Positions 28,276 through 35,467 of a stretch of 35,467 nucleotides of DNA are shown here, piece by piece. How positions within the stretch are numbered: the first letter of the stretch is position 1; each line of letters starts with the position of its first letter. The position numbers and the translations under genes are program-made. This DNA comes from Pseudobacteroides sp. (GTDB taxonomy: Bacteria; Bacillota; Clostridia; Acetivibrionales; DSM-2933): positions 1 to 35,467 of the forward strand of contig NZ_DATCTU010000043.1 in the NCBI RefSeq assembly GCF_036567765.1, given 5' to 3'. Below the pieces are notes generated by a model. It was not told the origin of the DNA and ran no database searches. It worked only from the letters and a program-made list of their open reading frames with translations.

Positions 28276-28899
28276 ATGTTTAGGGTTTCGCGAAAAGAGG
28301 AAATATTTTTTGATTATTTTGTTGCGACAGCAGAGAATGCTTGTAAAGCCGCTGAACTGCTTGAACAGTTGATGTTAAATTATGTTAATGTTCAAGACAA
28401 GGTGAAGGCAATTGAAGAGACAGAGCATGAATGTGACAAGCAGGTACACAAGATTCTTCAACAGTTAAACAGATCATTTATCACTCCGATCGACAGAGAA
28501 GACATCAATTTGATTGCAAAGGAATTGGACAATATTACCGACAGTATCGAATCAACAGCACATAGGTTTAACATGTTTAATGTGCAGTCCATACCTGAGG
28601 ATGCAAAGAAGCTTGCTAAATTGATTACAGCTTGTACTAAAGAAGTAAAAGCTCTTATGGTTGAACTGAAAGATATGAAAAAGAGCAAAAAGATAGCAGA
28701 AAAGATTATTGAGGTTAATAGATTGGAAAATGAAGCAGATGATATATTCAGGTCTGCTGTAACCAAATTGTTTTTAATGGAAAAGGATTGCCTTGAAGTT
28801 ATTAAGTGGAAGGAAATTTATGATTACCTTGAGAACACCCTTGATGTTTGTGAGGATGTGGCAAATATAGTAGAAGGGGTTGTTATGAAACATGCTTAG
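28276..28899 (+). CDS. DUF47/PhoU-like phosphate transport accessory protein
   Basis: A 207-residue all-helical cytoplasmic protein of the DUF47 (TIGR00153) family, related to PhoU. It carries the paired helical-bundle pattern with acidic metal-binding repeats, for example the EETEHECDKQVHKI and NRLENEADDIFRSAV segments. These proteins are usually encoded with PiT transporters and are thought to control them. The last 8 bases overlap the start of the pit gene, so translation is coupled. The GAAGGGA site is good. Confidence 0.92.
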   Translation: MFRVSRKEEIFFDYFVATAENACKAAELLEQLMLNYVNVQDKVKAIEETEHECDKQVHKILQQLNRSFITPIDREDINLIAKELDNITDSIESTAHRFNMFNVQSIPEDAKKLAKLITACTKEVKALMVELKDMKKSKKIAEKIIEVNRLENEADDIFRSAVTKLFLMEKDCLEVIKWKEIYDYLENTLDVCEDVANIVEGVVMKHA

Positions 28900-29953
28900 T
28901 CTTGCGATTATAGTTGTTATTCTTGCATTAAGCTTTGACTTCATAAATGGTTTTCATGATACAGCGAATTCCATTGCCACATCAGTATCAACAAGAGTTT
29001 TATCACCGAGAACAGCAATTTTTATGGCAGCAGTTCTTAACATAGCAGGAGCACTTGTAAGCACTAGGGTTGCTAAGACTGTATCCAAGGAAATAATCAA
29101 TGATGATATGATTAAGGTGGTCGGCGGTGATAAGGGGGTTATGTATGTAGTTATAGCATCCCTGGCAGCTGCAATAATATGGAATCTGGTTACTTGGTAC
29201 TTTGGAATCCCAAGCAGTTCATCCCATGCATTATTCGGAGGTATGATCGGATCATCTGTTGCATACATCGGTTCAATGGCTGTTTTAAAGTGGTATGAGG
29301 CACCACAGGCGGGCCATTTCTTTTTCCAGGCAAAAGGAATTCTTTTTAAAATAATTATCCCTCTTTTTACATCACCTCTCATAGGTTTCTTACTAGGGTT
29401 TTTGGTAATGAAATTCCTATACTTAATTCTAAGAAAGTTCACACAACACTCTGTAAATACTATATTCTCCAAGCTTCAGATTGCTTCAGCAGGTATAATG
29501 GCGTTTGCTCATGGCGGAAATGATGCACAGAAATCCATGGGTATTATAACCCTTGCACTTATTGCTGCAGACATGAACGGAGGAAGTAAAGATGTAACAC
29601 TTCCGGTTGTTATAGCATGTGCACTAGCAATGGGTATAGGTACATCCCTTGGAGGGTGGAGAATAATAAAGACTATGGGAGTCAATATGATCAGGCTGGC
29701 ACCGATAAATGGGTTTGCAGCTGAGACCGGTGCTGCAATCGTTATCGAGACGATGACACGATTAGGTGCTCCTGTCAGTACAACTCATATAATTTCAACA
29801 TCGATAATGGGTGTTGGTGCTGCAAAGAGATTGTCTGCCGTTAGATGGGCATTGGCAAGAAGTATACTTGGAGCATGGGTATTGACAATACCTATAACTG
29901 CTATATTGGGGGCAGTAATTGTATTAGGATGTAAGATTGTATTAGGCATATAG
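28892..29953 (+). CDS. pit: PiT-family inorganic phosphate transporter
   Basis: A 353-residue membrane protein with about ten helices that takes up phosphate, coupled to protons or sodium. The duplicated PiT signature is present near the N-terminus (FDFINGFHDTANSIATSV) and in the second half (FAHGGNDAQKSMGI). The GIPSSSSHALFGG and PVSTTHIISTSI loops are also typical. It overlaps the DUF47 gene. The Pho-box-like repeats upstream suggest induction when phosphate is scarce. Confidence 0.95.
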   Translation: MLSLAIIVVILALSFDFINGFHDTANSIATSVSTRVLSPRTAIFMAAVLNIAGALVSTRVAKTVSKEIINDDMIKVVGGDKGVMYVVIASLAAAIIWNLVTWYFGIPSSSSHALFGGMIGSSVAYIGSMAVLKWYEAPQAGHFFFQAKGILFKIIIPLFTSPLIGFLLGFLVMKFLYLILRKFTQHSVNTIFSKLQIASAGIMAFAHGGNDAQKSMGIITLALIAADMNGGSKDVTLPVVIACALAMGIGTSLGGWRIIKTMGVNMIRLAPINGFAAETGAAIVIETMTRLGAPVSTTHIISTSIMGVGAAKRLSAVRWALARSILGAWVLTIPITAILGAVIVLGCKIVLGI

Positions 29954-30063
29954 AACTTATATAATTATAAATTTTCTAAGGGGATATTAAAATTTTATTT
30001 GTGAATACATACTTTTAAAAACAATACAAACAATATTTTCATATATACAATATAATAAAAAAG

Positions 30064-30115
30064 ACCTATGTAATCAAAAGATATAGATTTATCGATAATA
30101 ACATAGGTTTTTTTA
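30064..30115 (+). terminator. Terminator after pit
   Basis: ACCTATGT (30064-30071) pairs with ACATAGGT (30101-30108), with a run of seven T after the stem and six A before it. The rest of the 29954-30295 gap is AT-rich, apart from the weak promoter listed separately. Confidence 0.75.
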
Positions 30116-30190
30116 TGTATCTGGAGTTAAATTGCTTTATTTATCATATGTAAATATAGTTAATTGCGTATAGATTAGACCGGAAACAAA

Positions 30191-30218
30191 TTGTGTGATA
30201 TACTTATCATAATATATT
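30191..30218 (+). promoter_or_regulatory. Weak candidate promoter for the ClpE-like gene
   Basis: TTGTGT (30191-30196), a 16-base spacer and TATATT (30213-30218). No CIRCE element or clear CtsR heptad repeat (GGTCAAA type) was seen. Confidence 0.35.
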
Positions 30219-30295
30219 ATTAATTAACACATATTCGGAAAAATTTAAACGATTTTATGTTGTGTTTTCGCTGCAGTAGATAGGAGATGGTTAAA

Positions 30296-32623
30296 ATGAT
30301 GATGTGTTCAATTTGTAAAGAAAACTTCGCGGTTGTCTACATGACTAAGTTAATAGATGGAAAACAGGTTCAGGAAGGACTTTGCTTGACATGTGCGAAA
30401 AAACAAGGCGTTCAACCAATAAATCAGCTATTGGATCAAACAGGAATGACTGAGGAAGATATTGATAATCTAAATAAACAGGTTGGAAACCTTTTTGAGA
30501 ACATGGAGTTTACCGATTTGAATTCGCTCCAAAACTCACAAGAAAAGCCTTCAGGACAATCAAATCCTTTTTTCAATTTTATAAACAAGGCTTTCAGCAA
30601 AAATGAGGATGGGTCAGACATGGGTAAAGAACATCAGAAAGAGCCATTCGAAGACAAGGAAAGTAAAAACAATACAAAAACAAAAACTCAGGAAAAGAAG
30701 AACCTAAAGAAAAAGAAATATCTTGATTTATATGGAACAAACCTGACTGAGCTTGCAAAAGAAAATAAACTGGACAGAGTAATAGGAAGGTATCGTGAAA
30801 TTGACAGGGTAGTTCAGATTCTTAATAGAAGGACAAAAAATAATCCTGTACTAATTGGTGAACCTGGAGTAGGAAAGACGGCAATTGCTGAGGGCTTGGC
30901 TGTCAGGATTGCTGAAAGGCAGGTTCCTGCAAAGCTCTTTAATGTTGAGGTTTATCTCCTTGACTTGACAGGAATTGTAGCGGGAACTCAGTTCAGAGGT
31001 CAGTTTGAAAGCCGTATGAAGGGTATTATTGATGAGGTGAAATCATTAGGAAACATCATTCTCGTAATTGATGAACTCCATAATATAATGGGGGCAGGGG
31101 AAGCAGAAGGTGCCATGAATGCTGCCAATATATTAAAGCCAGCATTGGCAAGAGGCGAAATCCAGGTTATTGGAGCTACAACCCTTAAGGAATACAGGAA
31201 GCATATAGAAAAGGATTCAGCTTTAGAAAGAAGATTCCAACCTGTTCTTGTTGATGAGCCCTCAGTTGAAGAGACAATTGAGATACTAAAAGGAATAAGG
31301 AATTATTACGAAGACTATCATATGGTAAAAATATCCGATACTGTTCTGGAAGCAGCAGCTAGATTGTCGGAAAGATATATAACTGAAAGGTTCCTGCCCG
31401 ATAAGGCAATTGACGTGATTGATGAAGCCGGTTCACGGGCAAACCTTAAAAACGTTGGTTTGGTTGAGCTTACAGCCCTTAAAGAGGAATTAAAAAAGGT
31501 CCAGGAAGAAAAGGAAAACGCTGTATCTGCCGATTCTATTGAGGATTACCAGAAGGCAGCTGATTTGAAGGTAAGAGAATGCAAACTGCTGGAAAATATA
31601 AGAGAGATCAAGGAAAAAAATAAGGATGTAGAAATTACTGTAGACGATATTGCATTTGTAATTGAGGCCTGGACAAAAATTCCTGTTCAGAAGCTTACGG
31701 AAATTGAGACTGCAAGGCTTTTGAACCTTGAAGAAAGACTTCACAGCAGAGTAATAGGGCAGAATGAAGCTGTAAGCAGCATAGCCAAAACCATTAGAAG
31801 GACCCGTGCTGGGTTTAGGAAGAAGAGGAAGCCTGCCTCATTTATTTTTATAGGCCCGACAGGTGTAGGTAAAACAGAGCTTGTAAGGACTCTTGCAGTT
31901 GAACTCTTCGGTAGTGAGGAAGCACTGATAAGGCTGGATATGTCCGAGTACATGGAAAAACATACAGTATCAAAGCTCATTGGAGCACCTCCAGGTTATG
32001 TGGGATATGATGATGCTGGCCAGTTAACGGAAAAGGTCAGAAGAAAGCCATACTCGGTAATTCTTCTGGATGAAATCGAGAAGGCTCACCCTGATGTCTT
32101 CAACATGCTGCTTCAGGTTCTTGAGGACGGAAGACTTACTGACAGCCATGGCAAGGTGATCAGCTTTGAAAATACAGTAATAATAATGACATCCAATGCC
32201 GGCACAAATATGAAATCAAACGGCATCGGTTTCTCCAATGAAGGTTATAAGGCACTTGAGGTACAAGTAAGAAGTGTGCTGAAAGAAACTTTCAGGCCTG
32301 AGTTTTTAAACAGGGTGGATGAAATCATTGTATTTACCGAGCTCTCCAAGGATGAACTTAAGAAAATCATAGACCTGATGCTTATTGAGGTTGAAGAGGA
32401 TGTAAGAGCTAACAACATGACAATAACCGTTAGCGATGAAGCTAAGGATTTTATCCTTGAAAAGGGATATGATGTTAAATATGGTGCAAGGCCACTTAGG
32501 AGGACAATACAAAAATACATTGAAGATGAACTGGCGGAGGCATTCTTAAAAGGCGTTTTTAAAGAAGGAAGCGGAATATGTGTTGATGTAGAGCAGGGCG
32601 AGATTAAGCTAAAAGACTGCTAA
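30296..32623 (+). CDS. ClpE-like AAA+ unfoldase with N-terminal zinc finger
   Basis: A 775-residue Hsp100 ATPase. An N-terminal zinc finger with C4, C7, C30 and C33 (CxxC-22-CxxC) matches the ClpE/McsA type. A hydrophilic Lys/Gln/Asn linker follows (about 75-145). AAA domain 1 has Walker A GEPGVGKT (188-195) and Walker B VIDELH. A coiled mid-region with a UVR-like segment separates it from AAA domain 2, which has GPTGVGKT (520-527) and [11 protein letters not shown]. The IGF tripeptide in [10 protein letters not shown] is the ClpP-docking loop, so it likely feeds the ClpP protease. There is no Clp-N repeat domain, which separates it from ClpC. The ATG at 30296 is preferred, being nine bases after AGGAG; the ATG at 30287 touches the ribosome site. 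No mcsA, mcsB or ctsR is adjacent. Confidence 0.93.
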   Translation: MMMCSICKENFAVVYMTKLIDGKQVQEGLCLTCAKKQGVQPINQLLDQTGMTEEDIDNLNKQVGNLFENMEFTDLNSLQNSQEKPSGQSNPFFNFINKAFSKNEDGSDMGKEHQKEPFEDKESKNNTKTKTQEKKNLKKKKYLDLYGTNLTELAKENKLDRVIGRYREIDRVVQILNRRTKNNPVLIGEPGVGKTAIAEGLAVRIAERQVPAKLFNVEVYLLDLTGIVAGTQFRGQFESRMKGIIDEVKSLGNIILVIDELHNIMGAGEAEGAMNAANILKPALARGEIQVIGATTLKEYRKHIEKDSALERRFQPVLVDEPSVEETIEILKGIRNYYEDYHMVKISDTVLEAAARLSERYITERFLPDKAIDVIDEAGSRANLKNVGLVELTALKEELKKVQEEKENAVSADSIEDYQKAADLKVRECKLLENIREIKEKNKDVEITVDDIAFVIEAWTKIPVQKLTEIETARLLNLEERLHSRVIGQNEAVSSIAKTIRRTRAGFRKKRKPASFIFIGPTGVGKTELVRTLAVELFGSEEALIRLDMSEYMEKHTVSKLIGAPPGYVGYDDAGQLTEKVRRKPYSVILLDEIEKAHPDVFNMLLQVLEDGRLTDSHGKVISFENTVIIMTSNAGTNMKSNGIGFSNEGYKALEVQVRSVLKETFRPEFLNRVDEIIVFTELSKDELKKIIDLMLIEVEEDVRANNMTITVSDEAKDFILEKGYDVKYGARPLRRTIQKYIEDELAEAFLKGVFKEGSGICVDVEQGEIKLKDC

Positions 32624-32652
32624 TCTTTGATTATAATAACTTAAAAGTCAGT

Positions 32653-32690
32653 AGGGACGGATTGGAAATTATCAATCTGTCCCTTTTTTA
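32653..32690 (+). terminator. Terminator after the ClpE-like gene
   Basis: AGGGACGGATTG (32653-32664) pairs with CAATCTGTCCCT (32673-32684), allowing one G-U pair, followed by a T run. Confidence 0.88.
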
Positions 32691-32774
32691 TGACCAAATA
32701 CTATATTTTAGTTATTTCTTGGGAAAACTACTTTTATCGCTAAATAGAAAAATGCATAAAAGGAAGGGTTACTA

Positions 32775-33992
32775 ATGAAAGGAAGAATAATTAATGTATT
32801 GCTGGTTTTTACAGGTATTATAGTTTTGATATCTGGTGGTATATGGAACTTTAATGAGAATAGCAAAAACAATGAAAAACATGAGCAGAGTAAGGAAGAT
32901 ACAAGCGTAAGCATTCCAGCTCAGTACAGGTTTCCGGCTGAATTTGACAAGCAGCAGGCCATTTGGATGCAGTGGCCTTCAGAGGTTTATAACCAGGCAA
33001 GCCGTCCTGTAGTCCCTGTTATGCTTAAAATTATAAAAGCATTTGCACCTTATATAAGGGTAAATATTGCTTCCCGTAATGTGGATGAAATCGTACAGGG
33101 GAGAAATTTGCTGAAGCAAAGCGGGTACACAGGCACAAATGTGCACTTCTATGTAATAAATCATATGTCTATATGGGCACGGGACGTAGGCCCCATTTTT
33201 GTAAAGGATGTTGAGAATAAGCTAAGGGTTGTAGATTTCAAGTTTAATAACTACAGTCGTGGAGGAAGTCAGTATTATATTGATGTAGAAAATCAAGTGG
33301 ACGCACTAACTGCCAAGATTTACGGTTTTCCTGTAATAAAGTCAAGCTTGATATCTGAAGGCGGTGCCATAGAGTCAAACGGCAGAGGCACTATAATGTT
33401 AACAGAGTCGGTTTTATTAAGACGCAATCCCAACATGGCAAAGCAGCAGATTGAAGATGAGTTTAAAAGGGTTTTAGGGATAAAAAAAGTTATATGGCTC
33501 AAGAAAGGACTTGCAGAGGATGACAATATAACCAGCGGGCATATTAATGAAATAGCCAGATTTGCAAGTCCCAACACTATATTGCTTGCATATGTTAAGT
33601 CAGGGGACAGGTATTTGAATGATTACTCCAAGGAGTCATATCTTCGTATGGAAGAAAACTATAACATACTTAAAAATTCTACCGACCAGGACGGGAAGCC
33701 CTTCAGAATAATAAGGGTTCCTGTTCCTCCAACGCTTTATAACGTAAGGGATAGTGCGGGAAGATTGCCTATCCGAAGTTATTTGAATTATGCAGTATCA
33801 AATGGAGTGGTAGTTATGCAGACTTACTGGAGGCAGGGACGTTCAAGTTCACTAAAGGAGACCGAAGATGGTGTTAAGGAAATTTTAAAGGGAGTATACC
33901 CTGGACGTGAGGTTATAGGAATAGACACTGAGAGCCTCAACCTTTGGGGTGGCGGAATACATTGCATAACCCAGCATATGCCTGCAAATTAA
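32775..33992 (+). CDS. Exported agmatine-deiminase-family protein with altered HxD motif
   Basis: A 405-residue member of the agmatine deiminase / Porphyromonas-type peptidyl-arginine deiminase family. An N-terminal hydrophobic helix (about 8-25) acts as a signal or membrane anchor; typical agmatine deiminases are cytosolic. Active-site counterparts found are W-A-R-D137-VGP, S-E195-GGAIE, GH256-I-N258-E and the nucleophile C397 in GGGIHCITQ. The usual motif is GHVDN, so the guanidinium-binding Asp is replaced by Asn258, which may change substrate or weaken activity. The AGGAAGGG site fits the ATG at 32775. It lies alone between two terminators, with no putrescine-pathway genes nearby. Deimination of an exported or environmental guanidino compound is a guess. 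Confidence 0.85.
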   Translation: MKGRIINVLLVFTGIIVLISGGIWNFNENSKNNEKHEQSKEDTSVSIPAQYRFPAEFDKQQAIWMQWPSEVYNQASRPVVPVMLKIIKAFAPYIRVNIASRNVDEIVQGRNLLKQSGYTGTNVHFYVINHMSIWARDVGPIFVKDVENKLRVVDFKFNNYSRGGSQYYIDVENQVDALTAKIYGFPVIKSSLISEGGAIESNGRGTIMLTESVLLRRNPNMAKQQIEDEFKRVLGIKKVIWLKKGLAEDDNITSGHINEIARFASPNTILLAYVKSGDRYLNDYSKESYLRMEENYNILKNSTDQDGKPFRIIRVPVPPTLYNVRDSAGRLPIRSYLNYAVSNGVVVMQTYWRQGRSSSLKETEDGVKEILKGVYPGREVIGIDTESLNLWGGGIHCITQHMPAN

Positions 33993-34021
33993 GAAAGTTA
34001 ATATGCAATTTGAAAGAATAG

Positions 34022-34068
34022 TGATAAAAAAGCAGCAGTTGATGTATACGACTGTTGCTTTTTTATCA
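34022..34068. terminator. Bidirectional terminator after the deiminase gene
   Basis: An 18-base stem (34022-34039 with 34051-34068), GC-rich at its tip (GCAGCAGT) and ending in A and T runs. It also faces the minus-strand fragments to its right. Confidence 0.85.
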
Positions 34069-34106
34069 TTATTGCTTATGCATAAGGATTTGGAAAACTG
34101 ATTGGT

Positions 34107-34283
34107 CTAATTATCCCAGTAAAGTAGGTTCAAGAACATATTTACAAGCTTTGTTTGTTCTTCAAGCTCCTCTAATGGAACAACTCCATAGAAAAATCCA
34201 CTAATACCTCTTGATTCTAGTGTCCATAAAAATGCTTTTAATTTAGGATACCTATCTAAGCTGCTATGAAAATAAAAGATCAT
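34107..34283 (-). pseudogene. Small ORF fragment of unknown family
   Basis: A minus-strand reading of 58 residues from an ATG at 34283 (MIFYFHSSLDRYPK...) to a TAG at 34107. The frame stays open for about 14 codons further upstream without a start, and no ribosome site is visible. The composition is protein-like (LWTLESRGISGFFYGVVPLE), so this is probably the C-terminal remnant of a lost gene rather than chance. Not recognised. Confidence 0.45.
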
Positions 34284-34321
34284 ATTGATGTATAAAGGAT
34301 TAATAGCTTTCGCAAAAAACT

Positions 34322-34680
34322 CTATACATTATATCTCTCCTTAAATAAGGATAAGTTCCTTGTGAATGCATCCTTTTTTGTCTGAAATAGGTCTGTCCTT
34401 TCCAATACCTCACATATAGTTGTCATAATTAGCTTCTTGTCGCTTTCAATCATAAGGTTGTCTATATCTTCAATATCTTTTGGATCCATTCGTATGATCT
34501 TACTGACTATAATATCTTCACGTGACAGTATATAGATATCAAGGTATTTAAACTCCTCAAGCCTAATATACATGCAGACCCTCCAAGGAAATAAACTTCA
34601 AAGGAAGGAACATCAAGAGCTTTTGCTACTTCGTCCATATTTTTCAGAGTCTCCACCATACAATCATAATTGCAAGCCAT
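34322..34680 (-). pseudogene. Internally deleted nucleotidyltransferase (DUF6036-like) remnant
   Basis: Two out-of-frame pieces on the minus strand. The first starts at an ATG at 34680 with a TGAGGT site and reads MACNYDCMVETLKNMDEV... to FLGGSAC, the glycine-serine motif of the nucleotidyltransferase fold, before running to a TAG at 34507. The second (34573-34322) carries the C-terminal half, YLDIYILSREDIIVSKIIR followed by a DPKDIEDI segment, typical of DUF6036/AbiEii-like proteins. The metal-binding Asp-x-Asp segment expected between them is gone. A deletion plus frameshift at about 34565-34580 explains this. The 83-residue second piece alone is unlikely to be a working protein. Confidence 0.65.
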
Positions 34681-34786
34681 AAATGTACCTCAATAGAAAT
34701 GAATTATATATTTAAAGTCATTGTTGTTGCATAAAAAAATTTAATAAAAATCAACTGTAATATTTACCTGTAGAAAGAAGAAAGCC

Positions 34787-34841
34787 CCTTTGTTAATGTC
34801 AAGTGGGTTCGCCAGCAAGCAGCCACAATAATTAACAAAGG
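34787..34841 (+). promoter_or_regulatory. Hairpin ahead of the transposase start
   Basis: CCTTTGTTAAT (34787-34797) pairs perfectly with ATTAACAAAGG (34831-34841). The right arm contains the AAAGGAG ribosome site of the transposase. A transcript entering from outside would fold and hide that site, a known way for IS elements to limit expression. Confidence 0.6.
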
Positions 34842-34851
34842 AGCTAACAAT

Positions 34852-35202
34852 ATGGTTGATTGTACTACAGTTTTCGAAACTTTAACAGGCTTTTTGCCTA
34901 AGAACATATTGGAAAAAGCCGTTGAGGAGACCAATGCAGAACACGGAACAAAGAAATTTACTGTTCTTCGGCAACTTAATACGATGATGTATGCACACTT
35001 TACAGAGAAAGTAAGTCTTAGAGCTATTCAAGATGGAATAACTGCTGATAAGAAGCTTCAAGAACATACAGAAACCATTAGTGCATCACAAATATCTCGT
35101 GTAAATATTAATAGGGATACCAATGTGTTTAAAATGATATTTGAAGCTACACTTGCCAAGGTTAAAAAGCATAATATTATAAGTATAATTCCAGGAAGCT
35201 AG
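34852..35202 (+). pseudogene. Truncated transposase (DUF4372 N-terminal part)
   Basis: A reading of 116 codons matching the start of IS4-type transposases with a DUF4372 domain: FLPKNILEKAVEETNAEHGT, LRQLNTMMYAHFTEK and SASQISRVN. It stops at a TAG (35200-35202) just after IISIIPGS, where the intact family continues into the DDE catalytic domain. In a second frame, 35189-35338 encodes about 49 residues ending NWKQEFEAVLQLYKVD. This could be the surviving C-terminus, joined by an internal deletion near 35195. No catalytic residues remain, so it cannot transpose by itself. Confidence 0.8.
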
Positions 35203-35467
35203 GGCATTCTCAAAGTACTCTTTTTCACAGCTGCAACAGGACTTGGCTCATAAGAAGCCTCCTCCAGAATGTGGGGGAAAACAGTTTAATTGGAAACAAG
35301 AATTTGAAGCAGTTCTGCAGTTGTATAAAGTAGATTAATCGTATTAAGTTTTTAAATTTTATAGTGTTCAGCCTTAAGAGGCTACTCTCTTTTTCTCTTG
35401 CACTACCCATTATTTTCTTATAGGTGCAAGGTATACCAGTAAAGTATTTACATTGACTTTTTGTTGG

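Larger units (their letters stand above)
34746..35462 (+). mobile_element. Internally deleted IS element (IS4-like, DUF4372 transposase)
   Basis: The ends show an imperfect inverted repeat. The left end, AAAAATCAACTGTAATATTT (34746-34765), resembles the complement of the right end, AAAAAGTCAATGTAAATACT (35462-35443), and similarity continues a few bases further in. Inside are the N-terminal part of a transposase, a hairpin before it and a possible C-terminal scrap. At about 0.7 kb it is half the size expected for an intact element and lacks the catalytic core. I saw no clear target-site duplication, and the window ends five bases later. Confidence 0.6.

Noticed and set aside
34322..34573. An intact 83-residue minus-strand gene
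   Set aside because: It is only the C-terminal half of a nucleotidyltransferase; the true start and N-terminal half lie upstream in another frame.

Overview
The window looks like chromosome from a low-GC, anaerobic, spore-forming Firmicute. It most resembles the cellulolytic Clostridia (Acetivibrio/Ruminiclostridium type). The evidence is AT-rich intergenic DNA, AGGAGG-type ribosome sites, a mreBCD-PBP2-minCDE-spoIVF gene order, Thr/Pro linkers like those of extracellular polysaccharide-degrading proteins, and a GH52 beta-xylosidase. The placement is inferred from gene content; no 16S or database comparison was possible. Almost everything is on the + strand. The exceptions are metF and a decayed patch at about 34.1-34.7 kb.

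Layout. 0.2-1.1 kb: an unrecognised protein with a tail like those of phage annealing proteins. 1.3-8.8 kb: maf, mreB, mreC, mreD, a class B penicillin-binding protein, minC, minD and minE. Together these shape the cell wall cylinder and place the division septum. 8.9-9.3 kb: methylglyoxal synthase. 9.5-11.4 kb: a LytM/M23 protein followed by an M50 protease, which match the spoIVFA/spoIVFB pair that processes pro-sigma-K. 11.5-12.3 kb (minus): metF. 12.7-17.7 kb: an envelope and sugar island with a TadE/G-like protein carrying an NGS-rich solenoid, a secreted beta-helix protein interrupted by Thr/Pro linkers and a Cys-containing module, and the intracellular GH52 enzyme. 17.7-20.5 kb: a cluster of DnaA boxes, uvrB and a CPBP membrane protease. 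20.6-24.2 kb: a citrate synthase-aconitase operon behind a promoter whose -10 lies in a perfect palindrome. 24.3-25.1 kb: an open frame with no visible start codon. 25.2-28.0 kb: uvrA. 28.3-30.0 kb: a DUF47/PhoU-like protein and a PiT phosphate transporter behind Pho-box-like direct repeats. 30.3-32.6 kb: a ClpE-like AAA+ unfoldase with an N-terminal zinc finger. 32.8-34.0 kb: an exported agmatine-deiminase-family protein with an altered active-site motif. 34.1-35.5 kb: decayed DNA, comprising an orphan ORF fragment, an internally deleted nucleotidyltransferase and an internally deleted insertion sequence with imperfect terminal inverted repeats.

Most of the window is well-known housekeeping. 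The parts worth a second look are the DnaA-box cluster in front of uvrB, the NGS-solenoid and interrupted beta-helix proteins beside GH52, the Asp-to-Asn change in the deiminase, the start-less ORF after aconitase, and the remnants at the right end. I did not find a clear new defence, CRISPR or RNA system.
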